DNA of 64,000 nt from the NCBI RefSeq assembly GCF_905147365.1, contig NC_056417.1, positions 704,501-768,500 of the forward strand. Direction: 5' to 3'. The notes below the pieces were generated by a model that saw nothing but the letters and a program-made list of their open reading frames with translations, did no database searches and had not been told where the DNA came from. Positions 1 through 10,349 of the stretch are shown piece after piece; positions within the stretch are counted from its first letter, which is position 1, and each line of letters begins with the position of its first letter. Position numbers and translations under genes: made by a program. This stretch comes from Aricia agestis. Its lineage: Eukaryota > Arthropoda > Insecta > Lepidoptera > Lycaenidae.

Positions 1-324
1 TGAAAGAGTAATTTTTATAGCACATAATCTATTATTGTCACTATGAATTACATTGACGGACTTAAAAACGCCGCGGCGCCACAAAAACGCTACTCCCCCG
101 TATGGCCTTCCCTTTAAGATGCCTCCAGACAGATCTACCGCAGACTTACCGGTATATTCAAAGTCTTTACTTACTGTACCAAGCAAAGGAAGATCATATG
201 GAAGGAGCCAAGTCTCCTGCAGGGCCACAATGTCAGCGGTCAAACATAGATTTTTAATTCCATCTATAGAACGCTTAAAAGATTTACAATTAAAACTAAC
301 CATGTGACATGTTTGATTGGCCAT
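1..324 (-). CDS. Non-LTR retrotransposon ORF2, N-terminal endonuclease part (runs off left edge)
   Basis: Read on the minus strand from an ATG at 322-324, the frame is open to the window edge (108 codons). It begins MANQTCHMVSFNCKSFKRS, then has IVALQETWL and GRPYGGVAFLWRR. These are the landmarks of an apurinic/apyrimidinic-type (APE) endonuclease of LINE ORF2: the early Asn, the metal-binding Glu of QETWL and the glycine-rich strand. The protein nicks target DNA and primes reverse transcription. It starts 11 bp downstream of the ORF1 stop (336-338), the usual ORF1-ORF2 spacing. No stop or frameshift is visible, so the element could be complete beyond the edge. The reverse transcriptase is outside the window, so the clade cannot be assigned. 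Confidence 0.85.
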   Translation of the reverse strand, partial: MANQTCHMVSFNCKSFKRSIDGIKNLCLTADIVALQETWLLPYDLPLLGTVSKDFEYTGKSAVDLSGGILKGRPYGGVAFLWRRGVFKSVNVIHSDNNRLCAIKITLS

Positions 325-335
325 TGTTAAAAGTG

Positions 336-1712
336 TTAGGGTTTACTCGATTCAACATTTTGTTTATCATTGGAATTAAATAATACAAACCGCCTGAAAC
401 ATACGCCCTCAGGCCATACATTACTATTCATATACATCGATAACTTATTACGCGGCACAAGTAATTTAAAAGAGTTAAAATCTCGATGTCTTTTACACAT
501 TATTTTTTCTACGACAACATTCTCATTAGTTTTACTTAGCAAATAATCAACAATGTCATTTTCTGTCGTTTGTTTACTGACATTCGATATGTATAACGGA
601 ACCTTATTTACAAGCGCGGCCTTAAAATTTATATTAAAACTATTACTAGCACAGCCTATTTCACTCACAAATTTGTTTTTAATTTTACATTTTTTTCTTT
701 GAACAGTAATCCATTCCCCATTCGAATTTACATTACATAATTTATGCTCGGTATTAGAAACAGATGTACGTACGACATCCGCCATTGACATTAAACGTTT
801 TCGTTCACCATCGTCCGTCTTCGTTTCCTCGGTCTCACTCGATGCGCACACGACGTCCTTGACAATCACCTGCTCGCAAGGATTCACACTGCATTCCTGT
901 GATGCGACTGGTGCTATCTCCTTCGCACGTATAGGCGTTGTCATCGATGCGTCGCACTCGTTCGAAACCACAGTGGCCTCGGCTCGTGATGTTGTCTTTT
1001 TCTCCCTTATCTGTTTTCTCGGTGCGTTGCACTCCACAACACGACAGTCTTGCGAAAACGCAGTAGGGCCTCCACGTGTCATTGACCTTTGCGAATCAGC
1101 TGTTAGACTTGCCGATAAGAGATTATTGTCGCGCTCCTCACTCTTATTCGAATTTAGTGAAACGTTAACGACTGGTTGCAAACCCATCGGCCCGCTGTTG
1201 CAATCATAGCTATTTAGACCAGTAAAACCTCCTCTTTTGAAATTTATCGTATCTAACGGTGTGTTCAGAGTGTCCAGTACTTCATAGAGATGTTTTTGTG
1301 TAACAAACTCCCTTTTCATGTCACGTATGTCTTCTCGAAGCAAGTTTATGTCTCGTAATAACCTTGTGACGTCTATGTGGTCAAAGGTTACTGGTGGTAG
1401 TTTATGCAATTCTCTCGCAACAAACATTGGTATTCTTTCAGGATCCGTTGCATCAATTTCCTTAAGAAGATGAATGATATCCTCTAGGTCCCGTAACGAT
1501 TTATCTTCACCTTTTCGAGTTTTCATTCTTTTCGTAGATATGGCTTCAAATAACAGCTTTTTTGCAGTGAAAATTTCATCAGATGCAAAGGATGTTATAC
1601 ATATCCTGGTTAAGGTATTTTCGTCCATAACCTTGATCTTGTTTTCAATGAATGACAACACTTCACACACCACAATTCGACAAGAATTACATTGTACAAC
1701 GTTAGACGCCAT
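336..1712 (-). CDS. Non-LTR retrotransposon ORF1 protein (nucleic-acid-binding), intact, 458 aa
   Basis: A 458-codon open frame starts MASNVVQCNSCRIVVCEVL and ends NVESSKP. The N-terminal third is helical, with the motif ARELHKLPPVTFDHIDV near residues 100-116. The middle is low-complexity and rich in Ser, Thr and Lys. The C-terminal part from about residue 370 (PLYISNVSKQTTENDIVDYL) resembles an RRM-like fold. The same plan and motifs recur in the second ORF1 copy at 24316-25471. In LINEs ORF1 coats the RNA and acts as a chaperone. ORF2 follows 11 bp downstream on the same strand. Absence of stops suggests a young copy. It is an element gene, not a host gene. Confidence 0.85.
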   Translation of the reverse strand: MASNVVQCNSCRIVVCEVLSFIENKIKVMDENTLTRICITSFASDEIFTAKKLLFEAISTKRMKTRKGEDKSLRDLEDIIHLLKEIDATDPERIPMFVARELHKLPPVTFDHIDVTRLLRDINLLREDIRDMKREFVTQKHLYEVLDTLNTPLDTINFKRGGFTGLNSYDCNSGPMGLQPVVNVSLNSNKSEERDNNLLSASLTADSQRSMTRGGPTAFSQDCRVVECNAPRKQIREKKTTSRAEATVVSNECDASMTTPIRAKEIAPVASQECSVNPCEQVIVKDVVCASSETEETKTDDGERKRLMSMADVVRTSVSNTEHKLCNVNSNGEWITVQRKKCKIKNKFVSEIGCASNSFNINFKAALVNKVPLYISNVSKQTTENDIVDYLLSKTNENVVVEKIMCKRHRDFNSFKLLVPRNKLSMYMNSNVWPEGVCFRRFVLFNSNDKQNVESSKP

Positions 1713-1780
1713 TACGTATAGTTGTAGTACTTAAAACACGTCCGGCTGTTACCGCGTCCTAAGGCACTAGGACACTAAAA

Positions 1781-1876
1781 ATAGCCGGAAAAGACTGGAT
1801 GATTAAGGCAAATGATAGAGATGCATGGCAAAGTAGGGAGGAGGCCTATACTCGTAGAGAGGTCCTTAACAACTAA
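1781..1876 (+). pseudogene. LINE ORF2 C-terminal fragment (RTE/CR1-like)
   Basis: The plus frame reads IAGKDWMIKANDRDAWQSREEAYTRREVLNN and a stop at 1874-1876. The run of Asp/Arg plus Trp followed by EEAY is typical of the extreme C-terminus of lepidopteran RTE/CR1-like ORF2 proteins, as I recall the family. AT-rich 3' UTR-like sequence follows. It is a 5'-truncated relic with no catalytic domain. Confidence 0.5.
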
Positions 1877-3251
1877 CAATCGAATAATTTAATAAATTAA
1901 TGAATGATAATATTAATCCTTAATATTATAATGTTACTAAATTATTTTTTTTGCTAATAATATTTGAATTGCTCATAAATACTTAATTAATAATTAGAAA
2001 ATGTATTAAAACAAATAAAACACTGTAATGTTATAATATTATCATGTATGCAAATTGTAATAATTAAGGAATAAATGAGGTTAAATAAATAAATAAATAA
2101 AGAGTATATCTTACAAGTAAGGAATGTTAAGTTATTAATATGTTTTTGCTATTTGCCTAAAAAGAAAAAAAGAAATAAATACTTGATACAAACTTATCAT
2201 TTACGTGATATTATTTAGTTCATGTAAACTATAAGTTTGTACTAACTAATAATAATAAATAAAATTATGTCATACTCACAATATTGTATACGGTACACAT
2301 CATTGTAATATTTAAAAGGCACAGGTGTGCCTTACCAACATACGTTGGTGAAATTGGACCTAAACACCACGACAGTCTAGCTAGATTGGCGTGGTGTGGC
2401 TGTGACTAGATACAAGATTTTTACCATTTGAAATTGTATGTTCTGATATGTCACGGTCACGGTCACGGTCAAAACGTCTGATATTATGAACCTTCCTTTA
2501 TAAACTCTACAATTTGTTTAGGCTCATTTTCACCAACGTCTAATAGACGTGTTAACAGCTTGCTAAATTGTCATGTCTTCCCTTTCATTCATAAGAAAAA
2601 CGAAAGAAGTAACGTCATGGTACTAATTTGAGCATTAACTTTAACAGTTGTTGATGAAATTGGACCTAAGTATAATTATAACACTGTTACTTACTGACTA
2701 ACAAATTACTTAAGACCATCTTGCGACTGTTTAATAAAATTGTGACACTGCAAACAATTTTGAAAGGTTTTGGGGTCAAATGGAAAGCTACGCAACGAAA
2801 ATCGGGACCAAGTTTGAGTGATTTCCCTTGCAAATGCGAAAGGCACATCCCTATTGATCTCTCACTGAAGACGTTCTTATTACAATTTTGTCTGAAAAGG
2901 GCAATGATTCAGAAAGTAAAAGTGAGCTGAAACTTTTTTGCAAACCCTCTTTATATACCGAAGCTAACACTACTGCCTTCTCAATTCTGTGACCACTTGA
3001 TCTGTGTCTTGTGCGTGTCCAATACCGAAAATGGATGAGTTCTGAGTAAGTGCAACTTGTTTTTTTTTTATAAATAGGGGCAAGTGAGAAAACGGGTCAA
3101 TTGATGAAAAGCAAAGTACCATAGACACACAGGAACCTAAACGTTTTCTCACATTATAATAATTAGACATGGCCTATCCTTACTAATGAAAACACTAACG
3201 ATATAGAAATGAGGCACTGAAAAGGGACAGCTCTGAGCCCTGAGTGCTTTT
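1877..3251. other. AT-rich intergenic sequence with small repeats
   Basis: No gene is seen. A run of AAAT repeats lies near 2078-2099. A possible small MITE spans 2343-2538, with CGTTGGTGAAA at the left and its inverse at the right, and three tandem CACGGT units inside at 2451-2470. The left motif recurs directly at 2650-2669. The 69-codon frame at 2721-2930 has no recognisable similarity. Confidence 0.4.
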
Positions 3252-3259
3252 ATTAAGAG

Positions 3260-3465
3260 TAGTGTTTTTCAACCTGTGGGTCGAGAAGGTTTAGGTTGAA
3301 GCTTCTGTAGGCCTCGCCAGAGGTCGAGAGCACTATTTCAGTAAAAAGATTGTTAATTTAAGTAGGAAAATTTAAACAAAAGTATATTTATTCAAAAACA
3401 TACATGCGGGACAAAAAGCTAAGAGTAAGTGGGGGTCGCATCATAAAAAAGGTTGAAATACACTG
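3260..3465. mobile_element. hAT-like MITE (206 bp) with 8-bp target duplication
   Basis: The terminal inverted repeats read TAGTGTTTTTCAACC at the left and, inverted, CAGTGTATTTCAACC at the right. Flanks ATTAAGAG (3252-3259) and ATTGAGAG (3466-3473) match at 7 of 8 positions, fitting an 8-bp hAT target-site duplication. The first base of the left end is mutated from C to T. Related fragments lie at 59800-59846 and 61267-61400. Confidence 0.75.
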
Positions 3466-3473
3466 ATTGAGAG

Positions 3474-4020
3474 GATTCCTAACGAGCGATTTATTTTAAG
3501 ATTACGCTCCCTGCCCCCTAAATTATTACTTGTAATTTAGGAATTGATTCCATGGATTCGATTTCTCTCGTCGTACTAATTTAACTGGGGTCCCTACGAA
3601 ATGATTAGTAACCTTTATAACCTTGCCACGTGAAAACCGATATCTTTATTGTAAATTGAGAATTTATGTTATTTATATAGGAATATTATGGGAAGAACTG
3701 ATTATAAAATTTAATTTTCCATTTGAATAAAGGTTTAGGTTGAATTATTGAAATAAAATTTTGTTGCTGGGGTTTATTTCACTACGTCGCAAAGTATATA
3801 AGTGATTTTATCAAATGCTACTTCACGGTACACTTACATGCAAATATTTATATTATTTTGATAATTAATACCTTTTATCCATCTCCAGCTTACGTATTAC
3901 GTAACTTAGCTTAATCCAAGCCTAGATAGCATTTTAATTCTTACTAAGATCATAATTTTCCTTACTGACTTAAACCTACCGAGTGGTGTACTCGAATTCA
4001 CGCCTTCACTTTCTTCCGCA
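3474..4020. other. No feature seen
   Basis: AT-rich sequence without open frames or recognisable repeats. Confidence 0.4.
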
Positions 4021-4157
4021 GGGTCAATTCAACGTAGATGCATTTCTAAATTTGTATGGATTTGACAGATTTGCAAGACGTCTCACGCAATAATTGGAGT
4101 CTGTAAATTTAATACAGAAATGTATCTACGCGTCGTGTTGCGGTCTGAATGATCCAG
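4021..4157. mobile_element. Palindromic MITE fragment (family A, as at 58474-58637)
   Basis: It shares the core TGGATTTGACAGATTT, an inverted partner, and the ends GTAGATGCATTTCTAAATTT / ATGTATCTACGCGTCG with the copies at 55483-55615 and 58474-58637. The left terminus lacks part of the inverted repeat, so this copy is degraded. Confidence 0.6.
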
Positions 4158-4366
4158 CGTGAAACAACTTAAGTTTATCGATCCTAAAAATTTAATAACA
4201 TCACTTTATAATCCAATATGGCGTCTCAGCGCTGTCTCTGCGCGTCAAATGATAGGAAATGAGATTTCGCTGACCGGCGCACAGCGAGTTATTGAAAAAT
4301 AACTTACGATCTCCCCGGCTTACACGGCTCAGATATAATTTTTGTACAGAAAATATAACGTGACTG

Positions 4367-4725
4367 ACGTGGGAGAGCCATGCTTCGGCACGAATGGGCC
4401 GGCTCGACCGGAGAAATACCACGTCCTCATAGAAAACCGGCGTGAAACAGCGCTTCCGCTGTGTTTCGCCGAGTGAGTGAGTTTACCGGAGGCCCAATCC
4501 CCTACCCTTTTCCTTTCCATACCCTCCCCTATTTCCTTCCGTACCCTCCCCTATTCCCTTCCGTACCCTCCCCTATTCCCTTTCCTACCCTCCCCTATTA
4601 CCCCTTAAAAGGCCGGCAACGCACCTGCAGCTCTTCTGATGCTGCGAGTGTCCATGGGCGACGGAAGTTGCTTTTCATCAGGTGACCCGTTTGCTCGTTT
4701 GCCCCCTTATTTCATTAAAAAAAAA
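4367..4725 (+). mobile_element. SINE-like retroelement, ACGTGGGAGAGCC family, copy 1
   Basis: It begins ACGTGGGAGAGCCATGC and carries a strong hairpin module around AAACAGCGC. A variable CCCTATTCCCTTCC pyrimidine tract follows, then a conserved 3' module ending GCTCGTTTGCCCCCTTATTT, then a poly(A) run. Six copies are present (also 18026, 33770, 50804, 56017, 62828). A fixed 5' end with a poly(A) tail implies LINE-mediated spread. I recall this as a widespread lepidopteran SINE, possibly the Metulj type; the name is unverified. Open frames inside are not genes. Confidence 0.8.
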
Positions 4726-4758
4726 CGTGTTCTGAAAGGACGCATAAACTGTTTAAAG

Positions 4759-4800
4759 TACTTAGACTGACGTGTTGTGAAGCGTTCATAGATAATAGAT
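4759..4800 (+). mobile_element. tRNA-headed SINE, 3' fragment
   Basis: The sequence around TACTTAGACTGACGTG and GTGAAGCGTTCATAGAT matches the 3' part of the fuller SINE at 13937-14205. Confidence 0.55.
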
Positions 4801-4805
4801 AATTT

Positions 4806-6000
4806 AAACTAAAGTATAGCTTGGTATTACGGTGCGTGGCTTAGTTTGAAACGTCTCCAGTTGCTTAGAACACTCCTTCTACGAGTAGGAGACCGTGGGT
4901 TTGATTTCCGCATTATAAAAATGTTGTTTCAGAGCTTAGTTACGACAATGACCATATTATAGCGACCTGTGATGGCTGATTAATACAATGTATATTGTAA
5001 CATGATTATCTATAATCACAACAAAATTATTAAGTTAAATTTATTTATACCTTAAATTTACTTTAATTTTACCCCTATAGTCTACATTTTGACCACAGAC
5101 ATAGATCAAGATTGATTTTGACTGTGGTTTAGCACAATTAACGAACTTTGGTGCAATGAAGCTACGGGTAATATAAATAACATTTATTTTCAATTCTAGA
5201 ATATTTATTTTCTAAGCCTTAAATATAAAAAATATTTAGCATTAATTTATATCATACCTTGTAATCTCACAGATTTAAACGTTTGTTAATCCATGTGGAT
5301 GATTTATGTTTAACCAGTGCCTGTTCAAGAGAGATATTTTATCAAATGTAAAAAAGTTCTCTGTAAATAATATTTTTTCTGACATCAGCCAAAGAAATAT
5401 ACACGATAACTCTGTGTTTGTACAGCTTTCAAATAAAAAGTAAACCCACATTTTTATCTTTATTAGGCTTTACATTTGAATATATAACGTGGTATTTAAT
5501 AAACTATTTTATTTTACTAAACACTTATACATGAACGTATAAAAAAGTATTTTTTAATACGTTCATGCACTAATAAATAAAAGGTTTTCATAATGCCATT
5601 TACGTACTCAACCATGAACTCGGTGCTTCAGCTGTATTTCAAACACTTTTTAAACGTGGTGGCAAACGTAGCGCTTGTAAAATTCTCATTTATCTTTATT
5701 GTGGTACCCACAATTAGCGCACAATCTTGCATCGCGCTATCGACGTTACTGAGCTCTCGCTCGCTTGGAAGATCTTTCCTTTCGGCCGCCATGCATGTTC
5801 AGGTGAAAGGAAAGGAGACCGCCCGCGCCGGCGCCGCGTAGGAGAGAAAGTAATATCACCCGCTCTTTCTATTGTGCGGCGAAAGATGCTTGCACCTGCA
5901 GTTTCCTTTTTTACTCCCGGAGTTGCAAACCCGTTGTTAAAAATTAAACAGTCTCAAAGCTACCAGGATCGCATAACCTAATAGGACGTTATTGTTGCAG
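4806..6000. other. AT-rich non-coding sequence before the first recognised Beat exon
   Basis: Likely intronic, because the exon at 6001 starts in the middle of an Ig domain. A GC-richer patch at 5720-5860 holds short frames of no recognised family. I searched for the missing upstream Ig1 exon (expected to encode a B-strand Cys and an SVKWYK-type motif) and did not find it. A hairpin lies at 5532-5567. Confidence 0.4.
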
Positions 6001-6178
6001 GACGAGATCCGCCTGTTCAACAGCAGCGGCGTGGTCATAGCGAACAGCACGTGCGGGTCGCGTGCCTGCACCATCTACGTTGTACCAGAACCGGGTTCCG
6101 GCCGGTACACCTGCGAGGTGTCAACCGAAGGTCCCAGGTTCGAGGTGGATAGACGGTCGGCGAATATGACCACAGCGG
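6001..6178 (+). CDS. beat: Beat-like protein, exon A (end of Ig1)
   Basis: Preceded by the acceptor TTGTTGCAG and followed by the donor GTGAGT at 6179. In frame it reads DEIRLFNSSGVVIANSTCG, then the Ig F-strand signature GRYTCEVS and a linker of FEVDRRSANMTTA type. The GRYTCEVS motif followed by a short linker into a second Ig domain is characteristic of Beat proteins. The partner Cys of Ig1 must lie in an upstream exon. A possible N-glycosylation site is NST. It ends in phase 1, so its last G joins the next exon to make Val. It is GC-rich compared with surrounding sequence, as expected for coding sequence. Confidence 0.8.
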
Positions 6179-6695
6179 GTGAGTGAGGTAGACTAACACA
6201 TTTCCATCTTGTACGCGTTCGGTTCGCGTTTAAAATGCCGCTGTTTCGCAGTTCCCAGCGTCGGTGGACTAGAGGTGGTATACATAATATTATTATGGTC
6301 TATATATACCAACAAGTGCAGTTTTCTCACCTATAGCAGCACTAAATGAGATGTAATTTTAATGAAAATAGGATTATTGGACTAGGCGGTTAGTTCGCTA
6401 TCCTCCTGGCATCAATAGAGTTTAATAGCTACAATGAAATAGGCATACAAGCTCTCACATACTGCCAAAATTGGCTTTGCCTTATGTGAAGCCAATCGTT
6501 TCTGGCTAAGCCAAAGTTTGTACAAGGCTATCATAAGTTCATGAGAGTTATCTAAAAATAACATTGTGTCGTCATTCAGGCTCCTCCAGCAAGTTACATC
6601 AACTACAACAAGTACAACATCACTGGAATGGTACATCATTCTGGACTGGCTCTTACATAAGCCTACAGCAAGTTACATCTACTATATCATTTCAG
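6179..6695 (+). other. Beat-like intron (517 bp)
   Basis: Bounded by GTGAGT and TTTCAG. It contains an imperfect local repeat of AGCAAGTTACATC at about 6589 and 6667. No other feature is seen. Confidence 0.6.
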
Positions 6696-6835
6696 TGCTG
6701 CCGGAGTACGAGCCGCTGATCACTGGCCTGCCGACGCTGGTGCAGGCTGGCGAGCAGGCGCTGGTGAACTGCACGTCAGACTACTCGCTGCCGGCAGCCA
6801 CCATCGAGTGGTACGTCGACTCCGAGCTGCAGGAG
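6696..6835 (+). CDS. beat: Beat-like protein, exon B (first half of Ig2)
   Basis: Follows the acceptor ATTTCAG; the donor GTGAGA begins at 6836. With the G carried from exon A it reads VLPEYEPLITGLPTLVQAGE, then ALVNCTSDYSLPAATIEWYV and DSELQE. This matches the Beat pattern of a linker LPxxxPxITG, a B-strand Cys in NCTS and a C-strand Trp in a WYVD/WxxN context. NCT is an N-glycosylation sequon. The exon ends in phase 0. The residue pattern is recognised from the Drosophila family; no alignment was run. Confidence 0.82.
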
Positions 6836-6875
6836 GTGAGAAAAACTTCTTAAAAAGAAACTAACATCACACTAT

Positions 6876-7050
6876 TGTGAAAGCGAAAGTTTGTGAGTAT
6901 ATTTGTTACTCTTTCACGTCTAAACGATTCGAGCGATTTTAATAAAATTTGGCATGGAGTTAGTTGATACCCTGGATTAACGCATAGGCTACTTTTTACT
7001 GTAAGAAAATATCACAATTTATTTTCCCTAAAAACCGCGGGGCACAGCTA
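6876..7050 (+). mobile_element. Helitron-like non-autonomous element, degenerate
   Basis: It resembles the family with TTTGTTACTCTTTCACG followed by a GATTTTAATAAAATTTGGCA motif and ends in GCACAGCTAGT. It is related to but diverged from the copies at 19058 and 50146. Confidence 0.45.
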
Positions 7051-7089
7051 GTATATTATAATACTACATGACGTCTGTAACATCATTGA

Positions 7090-7262
7090 GCCAAAATTTG
7101 AATATCACACGGGAACCATTCATATTTTCGCAACAAAAACTTCCCCATTTCCTTTCCCGTCTCTCAAAGTAGCTCTATATCATATTTCATCTAAATCGGT
7201 TCAGCCATAAACGTGAACATGTAACAGACAGACACTTTTGCTTATATAAAACATTAAGTACG
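7090..7262 (-). mobile_element. Fragment of dispersed repeat with AAATCGGTTCAGC / AACAGACAGACAC motifs
   Basis: Reads CACGGGAACCATTCAT, then TCATCTAAATCGGTTCAGCC, then GTAACAGACAGACAC, the reverse orientation of the common lepidopteran repeat seen at 16142 and 60292. Confidence 0.4.
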
Positions 7263-7308
7263 AATAATAAACACTGTAATATTACTAATAATTAATACGT
7301 CATAATAG

Positions 7309-7369
7309 TGCTACGAAACTGGCGTAGCATTGTTCGTAGCATGCTACGTACGTGCTACGGCGTAGCGAT
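7309..7369. repeat. GCTACG/CGTAGC-rich segment related to the 23764-24067 satellite
   Basis: Contains GGCGTAGCATTGTTCGTAG followed by CATGCTACGTACGTGCTAC, two blocks of 19 bp, then GGCGTAGCG. These are the same words as the 19-bp monomers of the array at 23764, read in the other orientation. Confidence 0.5.
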
Positions 7370-8212
7370 AGAACAATATTAATATTTTGTTACTTTGAGG
7401 TTGAAGCCAAACGAGTGTATTTGTGAGTTGTGAGTCGCAGAATTCGCTTTAATATCTTTTCATACAAATCATGACTCACAAAATAATTATAACGCTCGCA
7501 TGAATCAAACAGGACTTTTGTATGAAACTGAATGCAGCAGAATTTCTGCCAGCCGAAATTCTGTGAATCACAACTCACAAATTACGTCGTTTGGATTCAA
7601 CCTCTTCCTTCCTGATTTAAGTAGTAAAGCACTTTTGTGGTTTTTGAGGTTTTAATAGAATATTTCACTATTACTTTTAATTTGCTTACGTTTGTAAACT
7701 AGTCAACGACGCAGTTGAATAGACAAACTGTTGTTGAAAACCCTCAGAAAACGGAAAATCAACCGCATTAATAAATAGCTCATATCTTATCACAATGACC
7801 ATAGAAGATTATTATTTTATTTATTTTTCATTTTTATTTCTTCGGAAAACTTATATTACAGCAATAGCTGTAATATATTTATAATAATAATTACAAATAA
7901 ATTTAACTAAATTGTTACTAGAAGCCATTTAAAAGTTTATAGCTGAACTGTTGTGACTATTTTATTTCAGAAATCTAACACATTTTCACGCCGACAAAAA
8001 TAATTAAATCTCACAAAATATTTATCGGATTTATAAATCAAGACCTCGGAAAGTGGAATAAATCAAATCGTGTCATATTGAGGTCGATTGATTTATTTTG
8101 ATCTTTGAAAAATAATTTGATGAATCATCCATCAAATTCTCGATTATTCATCACACTTTTTTGGGACTAATGACATTATCATAAAGGAAGGAACTTAACA
8201 AATGAAGTCTAA
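7370..8212. other. No feature seen
   Basis: AT-rich intronic sequence. A 62-codon minus-strand frame at 7390-7578 has no recognisable similarity. Confidence 0.4.
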
Positions 8213-8365
8213 GTACCATCGAGGAAATTGATTCCTAGGCAGTTGACAGACAAACGTCATTTGGTCGGATCATGTCAATTCAATGTTAATTGTGATCTGG
8301 GTTTGACATAATGCGGCCAAACTACGTAGGTCCCCCATCTGTCTAGGAATCAACTTCTCTGGTAC
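8213..8365. mobile_element. GTAC-flanked MITE, copy 1 (complete)
   Basis: The left end reads GTACCATCGAGGAAATTGAT and the right end, inverted, GTACCAGAGAAGTTGATTCC, an imperfect terminal repeat of about 26 bp. GTAC stands at both outer edges (8213-8216, 8362-8365). Other copies are at 20484-20647, 56920-57039 and 58384-58899, with an end fragment at 58308-58353. It is too short to code. Confidence 0.75.
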
Positions 8366-8971
8366 ATGAATACTAATAACATTACCAATACGAAGGTATT
8401 TTTTTCTGTGGTCTGTTTCATCTTTACGCATATACCACTGAACCAATTTTCGTAATTGAGTTACTTTAAGTTTCGAAAAAGGAGACAAAATATAGTTTTC
8501 GTCCCTAAAAATATTACGGTTCCACAAATACTAGAAACACATAAGATGAAGGCGTTCTCGCAATCCCACTTTACGTAATATTTCAACAGTATTTTTTGTT
8601 ATTCACAAAAGTTTCCAATTCATTATTTCCTCTGAATTCCGGGCTACACAAAAACCGCTAAAAGAGCGAAACATTCCGACAAAAAGCCGTAATTTTCGGA
8701 ACATAATGATAGTATCTATTTCGGGTAATCCCCGGAATGGCGCGATATAATGTGCAGAATATCTGATACGATGAAAAGGGTCTTTGGGATAGTGGATGTA
8801 TAGACTATAGTCTATAGACAATAGACATTATGTGGAATGTGTAACTGTGGCCTAGCAGTTTAGAGCTAGGCAGTAGGCCTCTAGACTTATACTTATTACT
8901 GGAATAACTGAAATTGTTGTTATTTTTGTTAAAATATATGTTCTTCTCAAAATATGGCGGATGTTTGACTG
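8366..8971. other. No gene seen
   Basis: AT-rich intronic sequence. A short palindromic stretch TATAGACTATAGTCTATA lies near 8800-8818. The minus-strand frame 8603-8821 looks fortuitous. Confidence 0.35.
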
Positions 8972-9160
8972 AGTGTCTAAATACAATAGGCCGAAAATAC
9001 GCGGTCTAAGTTCGGCATGATTACGTCAGCAGTGTGCTATGCATACAATATAACGCGACGTAATTTCGGCATGGTGTGTCATCGGTAATTTTAAATACAT
9101 TGCAGGTGTAATCATACCGAACTTCGGCCGCGTATTTTCAGCCTTGTGTGTTTAGACACT
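8972..9160. mobile_element. Palindromic MITE, 189 bp, with long terminal inverted repeats
   Basis: The left arm reads AGTGTCTAAATACAATAGG then CCGAAAATACGCGGTC. The right arm inverted reads AGTGTCTAAACACACAAGG then CTGAAAATACGCGGCC. The match extends about 56 bp into each side through a GGYATGATTAC motif. No clear target duplication is visible. Confidence 0.65.
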
Positions 9161-10196
9161 TAAAAGTTGGTCCTGCCCCAGAACTCTCGCCAGTCGCGTC
9201 GTTCATCTGTCTCTATAATAATAATAATAAAATAGTAAAGTGATACGAGAAAGAAAGTGTTGCGCACATACTTAGAAACGATTAAAAAACTCCCGTAGGC
9301 TTATAAATTCAGTGCAAATAATGAAAATTTAAAATTCATTGTCTTCTTGTTTAAAGTTTGTCTGAAATAATTTTCTGAACACTGCGTCTAAAATGATGTC
9401 TCCCTTTGGCTTTAAAACTAAGTCAGCAGGAAAATCTGTTGTAAAAATTTACTCGCGACATATTTTAGCTAACATAATTTCACAAATATTAATTATTCTT
9501 TTAGATATTATGATGTTCAAAATAAATAAGTAATGAAGCTCCACGTAACCACATTACCTACAGGTCATCAGTCGGTCGTTTTGTCCACATGAAAATCTGC
9601 CAACCCTGCGATGTTTCATTACCTCCAGGTGAAGGTGAGATGTTCATAATTAACGAACCCTAAAACGTGCACCGTATGCCGCCCCGCAATGAAGTGGGCC
9701 GCATTTTCTACACTTTTAATGACCTGCCAGGCTATCAAAATGATAACTATGATAATGATGATGATTGTAGGATAAAATTTCTTGGCTTAAAGTAGACAAG
9801 GTTGTACTGAAAACTAGGATAAGTATACTCATTTATTCAGAGCGGATCAGAAGTTTAAGCACTACGTTGACAGATGCATGACTCACTCAATCACGCATAA
9901 ACTGTGGAAACTCTTTTAGCATCGCGTCTTACGGCCCGCCTCATTGCGGCCCATCACGACGTGCGCGTACCCAAGCGACCGTGAAAATGGCATCACGAAT
10001 CGCCAACTCGAGGGTCACATCCTGACGCAGCCGCGAGCCGCCCGTTCGTGCGGATTGATGGCGGGTGACTTGCATTACTCGCGTGACTTGATTTGGTCGA
10101 CACTTTTTGTTGGCTCATTGTTTCGCTTTTACTACGCTGAAACGAAAAGAAAAGGTGTTATAATGTACACTGATTAAATTTTATAACACATACTAA
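9161..10196. other. No gene seen
   Basis: AT-rich with a GC-richer patch at 9930-10070. The 77-codon frame at 9944-10177 has no recognised domain. Confidence 0.35.
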
Positions 10197-10347
10197 TCCA
10201 TACTAGTATTATAAATACGAATGTGTCTGTCTGTGTGTCTGTTACCTCTTCGCGCCCAAACCGCTGCACTAATTTTGTTGAAATTTGGTATGGTGATACT
10301 TTGAGTCCCGTAAAATGTACGACAACGGAGTTGCGGGCATTATCTAG
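10197..10347 (+). mobile_element. Helitron-like non-autonomous element (151 bp)
   Basis: Starts TCCATACTAGTATTATAAAT after an A and ends ATTATCTAG before a T, fitting Helitron insertion between A and T with TC...CTAG termini. The body has the TGTCTGTCTGTG and GAAATTTGGTATGG motifs shared by about ten copies here. Family assignment is tentative because the 3' hairpin is weak. Confidence 0.6.
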
Positions 10348-10349
10348 TT

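Larger units (their letters stand above)
1..1775 (-). mobile_element. Non-LTR retrotransposon, 5' portion (5'UTR, ORF1, start of ORF2)
   Basis: ORF1 and the start of ORF2 lie in the standard order on the minus strand. The 5' UTR is short, about 20-60 bp right of the ORF1 start codon. The right-hand boundary near 1740-1780 is placed only because a different, plus-strand LINE 3' fragment begins at 1781. The 3' half and tail lie outside the window. Confidence 0.75.

Noticed and set aside
5593..5841. Signal-peptide exon of the Beat-like gene
   Set aside because: The frame MPFTYSTMNSVLQLYFKHFL has a hydrophobic stretch but no donor in a compatible phase that I can support, and the Ig1 exon that should follow is absent.
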